From assembly GCA_038373885.1 (NCBI GenBank), contig JAWZYV010012396.1:1426001-1490000 (forward strand): 64,000 nt of DNA, given 5' to 3'. Shown here one piece after another: positions 11,546 through 22,204 of the stretch (positions are counted from its first letter, which is position 1; each line of letters begins with the position of its first letter). Under the pieces are notes generated by a model. That model saw nothing but the letters and a program-made list of their open reading frames with translations, searched no databases and was not told where the DNA came from. Source of the DNA: Cheiracanthium punctorium. Its lineage: Eukaryota; Arthropoda; Arachnida; Araneae; Cheiracanthiidae. A program made the position numbers and the translations under genes.

Positions 11546-11756
11546 CCGCCCAGGCGGTGTAGTGGCTAGCGCGCCCTACTACCATCCTTTGGGCCCGGAT
11601 TCGACTCCTGCCTTTGGACGTGGATGTAAAATTATCAATTGTACTTTGATATAAATAAATATGATTGTGTACTTATGAACAACTGAGATGACAGCCATAA
11701 AAGTGCTACAGATCTCGAAAAACTGTCTCTTTCAAACAAAAATCGCAAACAAACAT
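11546..11756 (+). mobile_element. tRNA-derived SINE with perfect 13-bp target duplication
   Basis: The flanks share cgccaggaaactg exactly (11533-11545 and 11757-11769). The head contains a tRNA-like promoter: an A-box-like GTGTAGTGGCTAGCGCG and a B-box-like GGATTCGACTCC about 35 bp on. The body runs into AT-rich sequence and an A-rich tail. 211 bp, intact, and one of the best-delimited insertions here. It is distinct from the Ser/Leu-type SINE family. Confidence 0.88.
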
Positions 11757-11859
11757 CGCCAGGAAACTGTTAAGCATGCATTAACGATATATTTGAAGTA
11801 GTAATTATGGATTTTCATGCAGTACAGTACAGTACAGTACAGACAAACTATCCGAAAGC

Positions 11860-11945
11860 TGATTAGGCGTTAGAACGCCTTAAAAAGCCTTTTTTCTCAA
11901 GGCATCTCCCTCTTTGGCAGATAGCTCTCTTGTAACCTTCTTTAT
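11860..11945 (+). mobile_element. SINE fragment
   Basis: A short 3' piece of the Ser/Leu-type SINE in the plus orientation (AAAAAGCC then GGCATCTCCCTCTTTGGCAG), comparable to 53400-53480. It follows four repeats of GTACA at 11821-11840. Confidence 0.45.
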
Positions 11946-12169
11946 CTCTTTGCCTTAGCCAACACAACCAAGCGAAAGCTGCGATTTTCCTTCGATGAAA
12001 TTTGTTTCAACAGGATTGAAACACTGTCACATTTGATCTTGACTTCCAAGTTGGTTTTCATTTGACAGATATTCTTAAAAAAGTGCCAGGCATTAATCAG
12101 TAACAAGCGGTACCACTTGGAGTTTATTGGTAGAGCGGGTGCAAGGCAAAACTAAATATGTTAATTTTT

Positions 12170-12640
12170 TTAACCCTTTAACGCGCAGTGTGTCCGCTCC
12201 GGGAACGCCAAACTCTGACGTTTTGACTGTTGCCACTCACGAAGAATAGATTTGATTTCTACAAAAATAGTTGCGGGTGACATAGCTCCACGAGAATCCT
12301 TTACTTTTTAGCACGTCACTTCCCGCAAAAAAAAATGTCACGATTATTTTTAACAGCACTGACATCTGCTGAAAAAGTGGAAGAATGTGAGAACATCTGG
12401 ACGGATTGCCCAATGCTGAAAAAAGGGCAGCCGTTGCCATCGCTCGACTTAACTACCAGCAAGATGGCGGACGACCGAAACGTTCATCGCGTACCGCAGA
12501 TCTAGAGACCCTTTTTTGACGACAGCTGGCTGTGCTCGCGCACAGACAGCTGTCGTCAAAAAAGGGTCTCTAGATCTGCGCACAGCCAGCTGTCGTCAAA
12601 AAAAGGTTTCTAGATCTGTGGCACGCGATGAACGTTTCGA
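12170..12640. mobile_element. piggyBac-like MITE, copy 1 (right end lost)
   Basis: Starts at TTAA (12170-12173) followed by CCCTTTAACGCGCAGTG. Contains the family core GCTCGACTTAACTACCAGCA and AGATGGCGGAC. It runs into a hairpin-rich segment (12500-12615) and stops abruptly at 12640, where a piece of the GGGCTC hAT MITE begins, so a deletion fused the two. Family hallmarks are TTAA flanks, a CCCTTT/AAAGGG terminal repeat and no ORF. Confidence 0.75.
12500..12616. repeat. Perfect ~30-bp-arm palindrome plus third arm
   Basis: TCTAGAGACCCTTTTTTGAC and GACAGCTG (12500 onward) are followed after a short GC-rich loop by the reverse complement CAGCTGTCGTCAAAAAAGGG and TCTCTAGA (to about 12575). A second direct copy of the right arm (CAGCTGTCGTCAAAAAAAGG) follows at about 12590. 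It lies inside the piggyBac-like MITE. Confidence 0.8.
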
Positions 12641-13280
12641 AGGAGTCCGAGCCCGAAATTTTAGCTAAAGATAAATAAAATTCAATAAAATTCAAAGAAG
12701 TAATTCTTTGATAGAATACAATAAATTTTGCCGTTTGTGCAAATTAAAGACAAATATAGTTGCAAATTTTTGATGAATTTTCTAATTCCTTATATCTATG
12801 TTTATGAAATAATTTCCGATCTTATGACTAACTAAGCAATATAAGCCGCCGTTCTGAAAAACCCAAAGAGCTTCACGCGCCTTCTAGGCACCCGTGCGGC
12901 TATTTTTTTTTAGAAGTACTTTTATTTTCCATATGTAGGGATGGACGCGAGACGACTTTTTGCGAGACGAGACAGAGATTTACAGCTTTTTTGCGAGACG
13001 AGACAAACATTTTTAACATTATGATATAGGGATTTTTGCGAGACGAGACAAGCTTTTCGGCTGTTTTGCGAGACGCGAGACGCCAATTTTTCGTCTCGCG
13101 TCCATCCCTATCCATATGAATCACTTTTTAAAAATCTGCTTCAAGTAGTATGTTCAATAAAATAAAAAATTTTCAAGAGCCCGAGCCCGCATGCACTTGT
13201 GAATTACAGAGCCCGAGCCCGGTTCGGGCCCGGCTTCGGCCTCGGGCTTTCGGGCTCGGGCTGAGCCCGTCTCATCACTA
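12641..13280. mobile_element. GGGCTC hAT MITE, inverted copy, split by another MITE
   Basis: In reverse orientation relative to 2594-2989, it ends at 13280 with GAGCCCGTCTCATCACTA. Its other terminus (about 90 bp) is missing at the junction with the piggyBac-like MITE. The interior matches the copy at 42711-43232 closely once the insertion at 12936-13110 is removed. Confidence 0.8.
12936..13110. mobile_element. hAT MITE rich in GAGACGAGAC, nested
   Basis: A 175-bp element starts TAGGGATGGACGCGAGACGA and ends TCGTCTCGCGTCCATCCCTA, a nearly perfect terminal inverted repeat. It is flanked by the exact 8-bp duplication tccatatg (12928-12935 and 13111-13118). The inner arms repeat GCGAGACGAGAC. 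The reading frame 12900-13124 is repeat-derived. Confidence 0.93.
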
Positions 13281-13742
13281 GTGTGTGTGTGTGGGGGGGG
13301 AAGGCTGGTCTTCTTATGCTGGTGTTCTTTTGGCATTTTCTTGCGTTGAGTTGTTGAAAAGTGTCAGCTCTTTGGAAGCACGTGCCATTCTAGTGCTGCC
13401 CACTTAAAATACTCAGCGTTATTAATTAAAACTCTCGACAACAAAACAGAAGACCATTTATGCTACTTTTCTTCACTTTGACTTAGATCGCAAACGATAC
13501 GACTTCAAATGTCTGAACCCATTTACACATGATGACATTCGATAGACAAGTTTATTTTGGCAAATGAAATCGACCTTCAAGCAAAAGAAGCAGGAACATA
13601 AAGGTTTAATGTGCAGAGAACACACAAGAAAATGGACCGTGATGGCATTTTTGTGTCTCCAGAAGATGTTTTACTGAGTGAAGAGCAAACATGAGAGAAA
13701 GTTTCGGGCTTCTCTTTAATAGGTTTATGCCTCGCACACAGA

Positions 13743-14138
13743 TTAACCCTTTGAGGCGCAACCCTTTCCCAATGCTGAAAAAAGGGCAACCGTTACCATC
13801 GCTCGACTTAACTACCAGCAAGATTTCGATCGTCCGCCATCTTGCTGGTAGTTAAATCGAGCGATGGCAACGGCTGCCCTTTTTCCAGCATTGGGCAATC
13901 TATCCGGCTGTTCTCCCATTCTTCCGTTTTTCAGCAGATATCAGTGCTGTTAAAAATAATCGTGACTTTTTTTTTTTTTTTACGGGAAATGACGTGCTGA
14001 AAAGTAAAGGATTCTCGTGGAGCTATGTCACCCGTAACTATTTTTACAAAAATCCAATCTATTCTTCGTGACTGGCAACAATCAAAACGTCAGAGTTTGG
14101 TGTTCTCAGAGAGGGAACACTGCGCGTTAAAGGGTTAT
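13743..14138. mobile_element. piggyBac-like MITE, copy 2
   Basis: TTAA then CCCTTTGAGGCGCAACC on the left, and GCGCGTTAAAGGG then TTAT on the right, so the right TTAA is mutated by one base. The core is an inverted repeat around 13830: the segment ATCGCTCGACTTAACTACCA and its reverse complement lie head to head. The (AT)n run at 14138-14150 abuts the right end. Confidence 0.82.
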
Positions 14139-14153
14139 ATATATATATATAAT

Positions 14154-14205
14154 CAAGGACGTACCCAGGGTGGTGGGTCCGGACCCGCCCCCCCAAACTG
14201 ATTAT
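14154..14205. mobile_element. MITE end fragment (GGACGTACCCAG family)
   Basis: CAAGGACGTACCCAGGG and GGTCCGGACCCGCCC match one end of the element at 407-582. The other half was not found, so this is a truncated copy. Confidence 0.5.
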
Positions 14206-14798
14206 AACCTAGTGATTGCACAGGCCAACTCAATGCTGTGAAGCAGAGATAGACAGAAAAAAAAAATAGTGGCGGATTAAAAAAAAAAAGAAAGAAAGAA
14301 AAAGGAAAAGTGGGGTTAATTTTTAAAGAAGGAATAGGAAAAAAACAACACCCTAATTGCACCTAAAAAAATGCATAATAAAACAAAATGTTACTCTAAA
14401 TCTTTTTGGGGAAGGTTAATTTGGGAGGGGGTAGGGGGCTTATTAGAGACGTAAACAAAATGCAAATAAAGCAAAATGTTACTTTACCTTGTCCTTTCGT
14501 GATTCTAAGCGATGCAATTTTTTGGAGGGCCAGTTTGAAAAGAAACGTTTGTTTGACCTAAACGAAATATACAAGAAAGCAAACTCTTCCCCAAAAGCAT
14601 TTTTTAAGGGGGGGGGGTGAATATCAATTGTTGTATATACCTTTCGATTTTTCTTTAATTTCAAGAAGATAATAATCGTGATTCTATGTTCAGTTTAAAT
14701 TACTCTCGCATTTGAATTTCCATTCTTGCAACACTGCCCTGTTTGTTGCCGATCCAAGAAGGTAACAGTCAACAGCTCTCTCTCTCTCTTTCTCATTA

Positions 14799-14833
<35 letters not shown>

Positions 14834-15905
14834 TTCACTCAAAGTAATAGCTACTTAAAGTTACTTTTTTAAAAATATGGATAATGATTTATGATTGAAA
14901 ATTTAAATAGCGTTTATATATAGTCTTTCATTGTTATCAGGAAGAATGCTTACGTTATTTAAAAAGAGAAAGAAAACTTTATTTCAATTTATTATGGGAG
15001 TGAAATTTCAAGATTAATTGAGGGATACCGGATCTAGTTAAACAACCTCGGTTATCCATTATGCATGTCGGGATTGGAAAATGAGTGTTTTCTACTTTCA
15101 GTTAGGCAAGGCCGTCAAAATGAAGAACATGAGAATAAATGCTCTTTTGTCAACCCCCCCCCCCCAAAATTTTAGTCAATGCATCAATAGTTTTTTATTT
15201 TGCGCAGACTCTGGAAATCTGTTATAGATGAAATAATTTTAGCACTACATATCCCCCCTCCCCCGAAATGCTGCAATATCCCTTCCCCCCCGGACAGAAA
15301 TCTTTTTCTGACTACGGCCTTACAGCTAGGTAAGCCCACTGAAAAGAAAAAGCTAGAGTCTATGCACAAAAACCATTTTCCAATGCAAAAAAGTGTTCGT
15401 TTTGTTTCACAGCGGACATGAATTGTGCTTACGCATTGCGAAGGGAGAAACAGGAGGAAAAAAAAGAAACATGTTTATTAATTCTCATTCGACATTCTCC
15501 CTCCTACATGGCCTTGAAAAGAATGAAGGGTGTTGTTATATACAGAAGGTGTCTTTATTTATTTATTTTTTTTTAATTAATTCTCTTTTTTTGTTCTTTT
15601 CAATGGGCTTCCACTGTTGTAGCAACGTAACCAAGCAATCATGATCATACGTAAAGCTTCCGTTTTTTTTTTTTCTTTCTTTCTTTTGAGAATGGCAAAG
15701 GACCGATATTGTTAGCGATGTTGACATCTGCACGTCCAGAAAACAGACGAAATAAAAATAATATGCCTCTGAACTTTTTTTTTTTTTAGTCTTGTGATTG
15801 CGTAGACGAATACAAGACCGGGAAAAAAAAAAGTAGTGAATTGTGACTCAGATACGGCTGAACAGTGAAAGTTGTACATCACATCGACGTGCATGTTATG
15901 AATGA
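14206..15905. other. Intergenic DNA, homopolymers and (ATT)n
   Basis: Contains an (ATT)n microsatellite (14803-14834), C-runs at 15155 and 15285 that may be old MITE debris, and long A/T runs. The small frames here overlap on both strands, with no supportable gene. Confidence 0.45.
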
Positions 15906-16069
15906 GTTTTTACTTCCCGAACATGTACCACGTAAGGAAAATATTGCAATAATGAGTAAACTTAGAGATTTTGATGCATTTACACGTTTTGATGTCTTTT
16001 GAATTCATTTATGTTTTTTTTTTCCTTCCCCCTGCACCGTGATATAAGTATGTGTGTATGTGAACCAGT

Positions 16070-16195
16070 GGCGAAGCCAGAAATTTTTTATGGGGGGGGG
16101 TACGACTACTGCAACTAACATATATGCATACATGTGTGTGATAAGGGAGTGAAGAATACACATTTTGAATGGCAAAAAAATTCCTCATGGGATAA
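16070..16195. mobile_element. Truncated CAGGGGCGTAGCCAG-family MITE
   Basis: CAGTGGCGAAGCCAGAAAT and the following GGGGGGGG tract match the left half of the element at 44-226. The right terminus is absent after CCTCATGGG. Confidence 0.6.
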
Positions 16196-16222
16196 ATAAG
16201 AGATAAATAAAAAGGATTTCTA

Positions 16223-16440
16223 CACTGTAAAAAAAGTCTGTCAAACTGACGGGTAAAAGTCTGTCAGCCAGGACGCCAGTTTATTTCCGTATGTTGTAGA
16301 GAATTCTTTCGTATTCGGAAGATTTCTGTAAAATAAACCGATAATCTGTAAAATTTACGGAAGACTTCTGTAAAACATGCGGAAATAAACTGGCGTAATG
16401 GCTAAGAGTTTTTTTTGCAAATTTGACAGATTTTGCAGTG
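16223..16440. mobile_element. TA-flanked MITE with CACTGTAAAA ends
   Basis: A 218-bp element lies between TA dinucleotides (16221-16222 and 16441-16442). The ends are CACTGTAAAAAAAGTCTGTC and GACAGATTTTGCAGTG, with inner inverted segments AAACTGGCG/CGCCAGTTT. A truncated copy lies at 54225-54415. TA flanks fit a Tc1/mariner-type MITE. Confidence 0.75.
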
Positions 16441-16487
16441 TAGGGACCGAGCAAAAATTTCGAATTATTCAAGTTTCACTATATATA

Positions 16488-16655
16488 TATATGTTATAGA
16501 TTAACCTCACACGACCGGTCTTGATTTTGGTAAGTATAGGTTTTTTACAGTACTACAAAAAAGAATTATTTTACATTATGACCTTATGGACGCACGTTCT
16601 TGAAAGAGCGCTAGCGTCTACAGGGTGCATTCGATTGAACTCAAATTTAATACGG
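16488..16655. repeat. Diverged single unit of the 173-bp repeat
   Basis: Blocks ATGTTATAGATTAACCTC, ACGACCGGTCTTGATTTTGG and GAAAGAGCGCTAGCGT parallel the array at 10180-10745. Confidence 0.6.
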
Positions 16656-16739
16656 TCACTACCTTACACATTGCATACATTTTGGTGGGTGTAGGGCACG
16701 TTTATCAAATAATAATAATTAGTTTACTTCTCCCATGAA

Positions 16740-16876
16740 TCACTTTTTAAAATCTGTTTACAAGGAGTATCTCCAATAAAGGACGAATTTCTCACGAGCC
16801 CGAATAGAATTGTGAATTTCAGAGCCCGAGCCCGGTTCGGACTAGAGATAGGGCTGAGTCCGTCTCATCTCTACAG
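16740..16876. mobile_element. GGGCTC hAT MITE fragment
   Basis: Matches the terminal ~135 bp of the family and ends with GAGTCCGTCTCATCTCTA. A 13-bp interruption (ACTAGAGATAGGG) lies within the GC-rich arm. The other terminus is missing. Confidence 0.6.
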
Positions 16877-16879
16877 TCT

Positions 16880-18060
16880 AAGGCACTGCAAGAGAGAACT
16901 TCACGTTTTCAGAAGAGCTTCCAATTCCGATAAGAGTAAGTAAATATGCCTTTTTATGAAAACGGGTGGAATTTCTGTATGGTTACGTTTATTCTGAGTT
17001 TTTACCAAATTCTCGCCATTTTCAACTTCAGAGGGAATTAGTCTACTTAGGTTAGAAAATCTGAAAAACGTCGTAACCACGTCATTGCTGAAACGTGTTC
17101 GCAATTTTTGTGATTCCCCAAAAAGTTGTATTAAAAAAAAAGTTATAAAATCTACAACACTGGACCGATCGCCTTGCAAATTTTCTCAAATACGAAAAAG
17201 AACACAGGGGGAAAAAATTCACTTTTAAAAAACTGAAAATCTTGATTTTTTGCTTCAGAAAATTGCTCTAGCAGAGAAAAACTGTTCGTTTGAAAAAGCT
17301 TCTCGAAATTCTTCAGATTTATTTGTTTGAATCCTTGAATTTAGAAGTAATTTAACAACTTAAGCGGCAACAGCATTAGTTTGGTAACTACTGTCATAAA
17401 AATAGAATAAAGTTATTTATTTTAACTGGGCAAAGATTAAATGTATTGCGTATAGACGTTTTTTTGTTGTTTAGACTGTTTTAATGTTGTTTAGAGCGCC
17501 CGTTGTTATTTTCCCTACAACGGGCTTCTTGTAGCAATACATCATTATGAAAAAAAAAATGGATTCTATACCAGTTTTAAACTGCATTTTAGCCTATATG
17601 ATAATTTCACAACGGGCCATTTTTATGCGAGGCTGGTAAACTGCTAATAAAGTGGATTAGCATTAGAACGCGATCTATCTCACGCGAATGGGATATTACG
17701 CGAATTTTGCACGAGCAACGTATCTCAGAGCTAACGACATCTACAAGACGAGATTTTTCGCTAACAATTAGAAGCGCTAGAAGTGCGGGATGTGAGGGGC
17801 AAGTATCGGCTTCGTGATCTGCTACTGAAGAAGAGAGCCAATCGGCGAACGGTATTTCATTTATCGTAACATCACTGAAGGCGGAAGCTACCAAACAGTC
17901 TTACTCTAAAACTGACTTCATTTATTACTCTATGTAGAAAATAGTAATATATAGTTATGGAATGGTTTAAAGCGGTTTGAGTGGATGTTTATAAGTGTGT
18001 AAAGTGTTGTGTTTCAAACAGTTTTGAATTGAACGCATGCTTCAAAAAGTCGTGTATATA
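16880..18060. other. Intergenic DNA; one unexplained open frame
   Basis: Minus-strand frame 17607-17894 (95 codons, Ser/Ile-rich) has less biased composition than its surroundings. It shows no motif I recognise, no TATA or splice context and no repeat elsewhere in the window. The minus frame 16901-17179 is similar. I do not support either as a gene. Confidence 0.4.
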
Positions 18061-18311
18061 TTAATGACTATGTCATTTTATCTCTCACCTACTTTATTGA
18101 AAATTGTCCGAAAAATGTGTCCCAAAAAAGCGACATATTTAAATACTATTAGTTCGCAACAGCTTTAATCTATTGTCACAATATTTCGTAAACTGTAAAA
18201 TATGCATCACATGTATTTTTCTATAAATAGGTTACAGTCATAAAAATTTCAACATAGGATTACCAGGCGAAATACACGAAAGATAAGAGATAAAACGACA
18301 TAGTCATTTAA
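18061..18311. mobile_element. TTAA-flanked MITE with 24-bp ends, copy A
   Basis: Terminal repeats GACTATGTCATTTTATCTCT and AGAGATAAAACGACATAGTC face each other inside TTAA at 18061-18064 and 18308-18311. A longer copy of the same family lies at 31892-32365, also inside TTAA. TTAA flanks suggest piggyBac-type mobilisation, though the ends lack the usual CCC start. Confidence 0.75.
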
Positions 18312-18319
18312 TAAAATTG

Positions 18320-19725
18320 TAAGTAATAAAAAACTTTCTCTGTTTAATTTAAATTTTAAAAACTCAGACCTGTTTAAAACACATATTACAATGAAATTAT
18401 AAGCCCACTTTCTTTTTTTTTGTGTAATATTGAATCTTACAGGCGGTACTGATTATAACGCACTACATTTTTAGGTTCCGTGAGAGTACGTTATAACCGG
18501 TGTCTACTGTATATACCCTATTACACAAGGCATCTCTTGCGTAAGTCAAAACTCCACTGTACTTTGCGAATTGAGCATTTTCTACAGGGGGGGGACGTAT
18601 GAAAGAAAACATTCTTCAGGAGGGGACATTTGAAGAAGAAAAAAAGAGAGGAAAGGTGTAAATGCTCCACTCATATAATATATTAGGTATTATATATTAA
18701 ATGCAGTCGCCAAATATGTCTGGGAAGTGACTTAAATTCAAACAAAAGTCGACCACCGATTTTCTATGAACATATATACCTGCCTATGCCGATTTTACGT
18801 CTGCCCCCCAATTCAGTTCGCGGCAGATCAGTGCTTGTTCGTTCATTTCGTAGTCTTCCTTTAAAACCTAGCCCCAGTTACAGAATAAGATCCTAGTAGC
18901 ACAACTAGTTCAAGAAACGTTCAAATTACGTTGGAAACACGTTTTTTGACGTTATAAAACGTATTTTAAACGTCTTTTGGACTAATTGTGCTACTAGGGG
19001 AAGTGACATCAGGCATGTGTATATCTATTCAAAGGGATGCTTGTAACTTGCTCCTCTGTCTAGTAAAAAAAAGAAGAATGTCTATTCTCAGTACTTAAAA
19101 TCGTTAGGTACTGTTGAACTTGTAAGGACAGAGACTAATTTAACATTTCTCTAGCAGGGGATAAATAGTATCCTTGGCAGGGATCCATTAATATTTCTCT
19201 AGCCAGGGATATTACATTTTTCAGCCGGGGACGATCCCCGGCATCCCCCCCGTCAATTCGCACCCTGGTACTATGTGATTCCGATGCGTAAATCTTTACC
19301 AAATTTTAAAGGCACAAGCATTTACTTCAATTCTTTTTAATAAATTTATTTCTTTTTTTCCCGTCGTATAACTTATTTCAAAACAGTTTTTGCTTACGAC
19401 GCACATTCTAAGATCGTAGCCAAAGGATAAAAACATAACATAAGCAATATCAATGAGTTTTTCAGACGCAAACACTTGAAGAAGAGAAAGAGGGGGAGGA
19501 TGCAAAACAAACGGCGTTTCCGAGAGCAATAATAGCGGACTAATTAGATGACAGGCACTTTCAACAGCTCATCATGGAAATGAAACACCACAAGGACGGT
19601 CTCTAGAAGGGAAAACGGTTTTCGTGAGAACGAATGGAGAGAGTGCAAAACAACATGGAATGTGCGAAGGAGTGTGGGAAGAAAAAAACACACCCTTGTT
19701 CAAATCCGCCACAAAATACTACGTC
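18320..19725. other. Intergenic DNA with possible MITE debris
   Basis: ATTATAACGCACTAC ... GTTATAACCGGTG (18450-18510) resembles a short inverted-repeat remnant of the pogo-like kind. Segments CTAGCAGGGG / CCAGGGATATT near 19150-19270 look like old MITE ends without resolvable duplications. No gene seen. Confidence 0.4.
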
Positions 19726-19727
19726 GC

Positions 19728-20202
19728 TTAAACCCTTTGAAGCGCTACCATTTCCCATTGCTGAAAAAAGGACAGCCGTTGCCATCGCTCGATTTAACTA
19801 CCAGCAAGATGGCGGATGACACAGCTTGTGCCAAAAAAATAAATGGTCTCTAGATCTGTGGCCCGCGATGAAAAATTCGATCGACGCCATCTTGCTGGTA
19901 TTTAAATCGAGCGATGGCAACGGCTGCTCTTTTTTCAGCATTGCGCAGTCTCTATCCAGTTGTTCTTCTATACCAATGTATTTCCATCGTATTCTCCATT
20001 TTTCAGCAGATGCCAGTGCTGTTAAAAATAATCCTGACAATTTTTGCAACAATGATGCGCCATAAAAAGTAAAGTATTCTCGTGTAACTATGTCACCAAG
20101 TATTTTATCGTAGAAATCAAATTTATTCTTCGTGACTGACAACAATCAAAACGTCAAAAATTTGTGTTCTCACGGCGCGGACACCGCGCGTTAAAGGGTT
20201 AA
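19728..20202. mobile_element. piggyBac-like MITE, copy 3
   Basis: TTAA at 19728-19731 and at 20199-20202. Left arm ACCCTTTGAAGCGC, right arm GCGCGTTAAAGGG. It contains two facing copies of the GATTTAACTACCAGCAAGAT / ATCTTGCTGGTATTTAAATC core with about 60 bp between. Overlapping minus and plus frames here are repeat-derived. Confidence 0.82.
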
Positions 20203-20349
20203 TAAAAGAGACGGGAAACAGTTGTGCATATGTGCGTAAGATATAATAATTTATTGGGGTTAATAGTACCAAAATCCTCATCCCAATATCTATAATTTTC
20301 TGCCTGACATGCATCACCATCTTTCATTTTAGCCCGAGCATTCTCTCAG

Positions 20350-21267
20350 ACAGCACAGCAAACTTGCAGAAAGCTTGATTTATCAAGTCAATAAACTTGA
20401 ATTAAGCTTGAAAATTTCAAGCGTGTAAGCTTAATGCAAGCTTGAATCAAGTGTTCTAGGTTACACTTGCCCAGTTTGCATTAAGCTTGACATAGCTAGC
20501 TTAATTTCAAGCTTAAAAAATTTTCCTTAAAAAAAATTTCCTAAATACACGGGGCGCTGGTCGACGAACTCGCCCACATATTTTATTTTTCCACGTATTT
20601 TCCCCTTTACGCTGAAATCTCAAGTTATCTTAAACGATCAAACGTTCGGGGATAGGATCGAACGCGGTATCTTTGGGTTGGGAGTCCAGCGTCATAACCA
20701 CTTCGGCCAACATGAGTTGGGTTGGTATGACTAAAGTTTGAACTGACTGTTCACGCCGTTTTCTGACGAGATCTAGTGGCCGACATGTTGATCTGTTTCT
20801 TTTATTTTTCCATGGGATGAATCAAAATTAAAATAATGTTATGTGTGATTTAGAGACTCTACTAATAGGGAAATAAGCATAATATAAACTTAAAAGTACC
20901 ACACGTTTTAAAACTTTCAATATTGCGACACTCATGTTGGACAATACTGGCCAAAATCGAGACAAACGACTGATTTTGAAATCAATGTCGTAGTATAATT
21001 GTATTTCATTTTGAAGAATTTCCATATTTGGAAATATAGAATCTTTTTTTTTTAATTCGATGGTCAAGTACATTTATGACTGATGATAAATTATTTGTTA
21101 TGTGGATGTGGCTTTCCAAATCAAGCAGTAATCAAGTTGCATTCAAGCTTGACAGTTCAAATGAGTTCTCCAAGCTTGCTGCAAGCTTAAAATGAATTGA
21201 ACTGTCAAGCTTGTATTAATACGTCAAATTCAAAGAAATGTCAAGCTTGATTTAAGCTTATGTGCTG
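20350..21267. mobile_element. Element with CAAGCTTG-rich subterminal arrays
   Basis: The left end GACAGCACA (20350) is mirrored by TGTGCTGTC (ending about 21269). Inside each end the palindromic-type motif AAGCTTG/CAAGCTT recurs many times (20368-20520 and 21135-21258), in orientations typical of transposase-binding arrays. The centre (20540-20800) contains a tRNA-derived SINE. No transposase ORF is present: the frame 20828-21073 (-) has no recognised motif. Target duplication not resolved. Confidence 0.7.
20560..20790 (-). mobile_element. tRNA-derived SINE (third type)
   Basis: The minus strand contains TGGCCGAAGTGGTTATGACG (A-box) and, about 35 nt later, CGCGTTCGATCCTATCCCC (B-box), with an anticodon-arm-like CTGGACTCCCAACCCAAAG between, so the tRNA-like head is well preserved (20640-20715). 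The body extends leftwards into AT-rich sequence. Confidence 0.7.
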
Positions 21268-21275
21268 TCCTTCAC

Positions 21276-21674
21276 CATAGGCGCACCCACGAGGGCGGCT
21301 ATGAGGGCTAAACCCCCTTAAAGCTGGAGAGTTCGAAGTGAAAAGCCTTAAAAAATAGAACATTTTCACCGAAATAAATTTTATTTTAAAAAATTCTCTT
21401 TACTACAAAATTGTCAAATTATTTCAAAAATATTAAAAAAAAATAAAAATAAAAAGATGTGTATTCTTAAATAAATACAGTTAAACTCGGTTATAGCGTC
21501 ACTGGAAAGACCAGATAACTATTTATGACTCTACAACTATGTAGGTTAACGGTGGTCTTGTGATCTGTGGGCAAGCGGTACAGAATATTTTAACGTTATA
21601 AGAGGGTTGTAATTATTACCGAGTTCAGCACTACTTGTAGCCCCACCTAAACTAAAATTCTGGATGCGCCACTG
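21276..21674. mobile_element. hAT MITE, CAGTGGCGCATCC type
   Basis: A 399-bp element with ends CATAGGCGCACCC and GGATGCGCCACTG. The flanks tccttcac (21268-21275) and ttcttcac (21675-21682) match at 7 of 8. Its left duplication overlaps the end of the CAAGCTTG element. An inner segment (21478-21625) starting CAGTTAAACTCGGTTATAGC looks like a pogo-type MITE inserted within. Confidence 0.78.
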
Positions 21675-22014
21675 TTCTTCACCATGCCGAATCGTCGCGA
21701 TACTTGTTGGAATTTATAAACAAAACGTGCAGAACGTTGATCGAAACAGTAAAAAAACGGGTCCACATTTGTAAAGAAATGATATTTATATCCTCTATGT
21801 TCAAAAGCTTTGAGAAGCATTTTCACAGCTGCTCGACTAGGAACTTCTCGTCAGTTAGACCTCCTCAGTTCGCAGGGAATCTGCAACTTGTAATCTAAAA
21901 TGCCAATTAAGAATATAAATTAAGTGTAACCTCACTATGCCTTTTTGCAGTGATCCAAAATTAAAGTTGCAAAGTTCACGATTCTCTGGAGAAAGAGGAT
22001 ATTCCCATTGTAGT

Positions 22015-22200
22015 ATCAGGTTTTCCAGACCTCAATCCCATAGAGCGCTCGTGGAATGCTCTAGGAAGAGCCTTTGCAAGTCGACAATCCCCTTCAAAGA
22101 CCTTTCAGGTGTCATAATGGGCGCTTAGTAAACAGTGTGGGAGCTCGACATAGCCCTAATTATAAGAGGTGGTCACACCTCTTTTTAGACAGCTATAAAA
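22015..22200 (+). pseudogene. Tc1-like transposase C-terminal remnant
   Basis: A plus-strand frame reads PDLNPIERSWNALGRAFASR, the conserved region around the final catalytic acid of the Tc1 transposase DDE domain. It is followed by a stop within about 15 codons. Only this fragment of the domain remains, upstream frames are broken, and no terminal repeats were located. Confidence 0.8.
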
Positions 22201-22204
22201 AATG

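Noticed and set aside
17607..17894. 95-codon minus-strand exon
   Set aside because: The composition looks slightly coding-like, but no motif, homologue or consistent splice sites could be named.
20640..20715. Functional tRNA gene
   Set aside because: A and B boxes are well spaced, but the acceptor stem does not pair convincingly and the unit continues into a SINE-like body.
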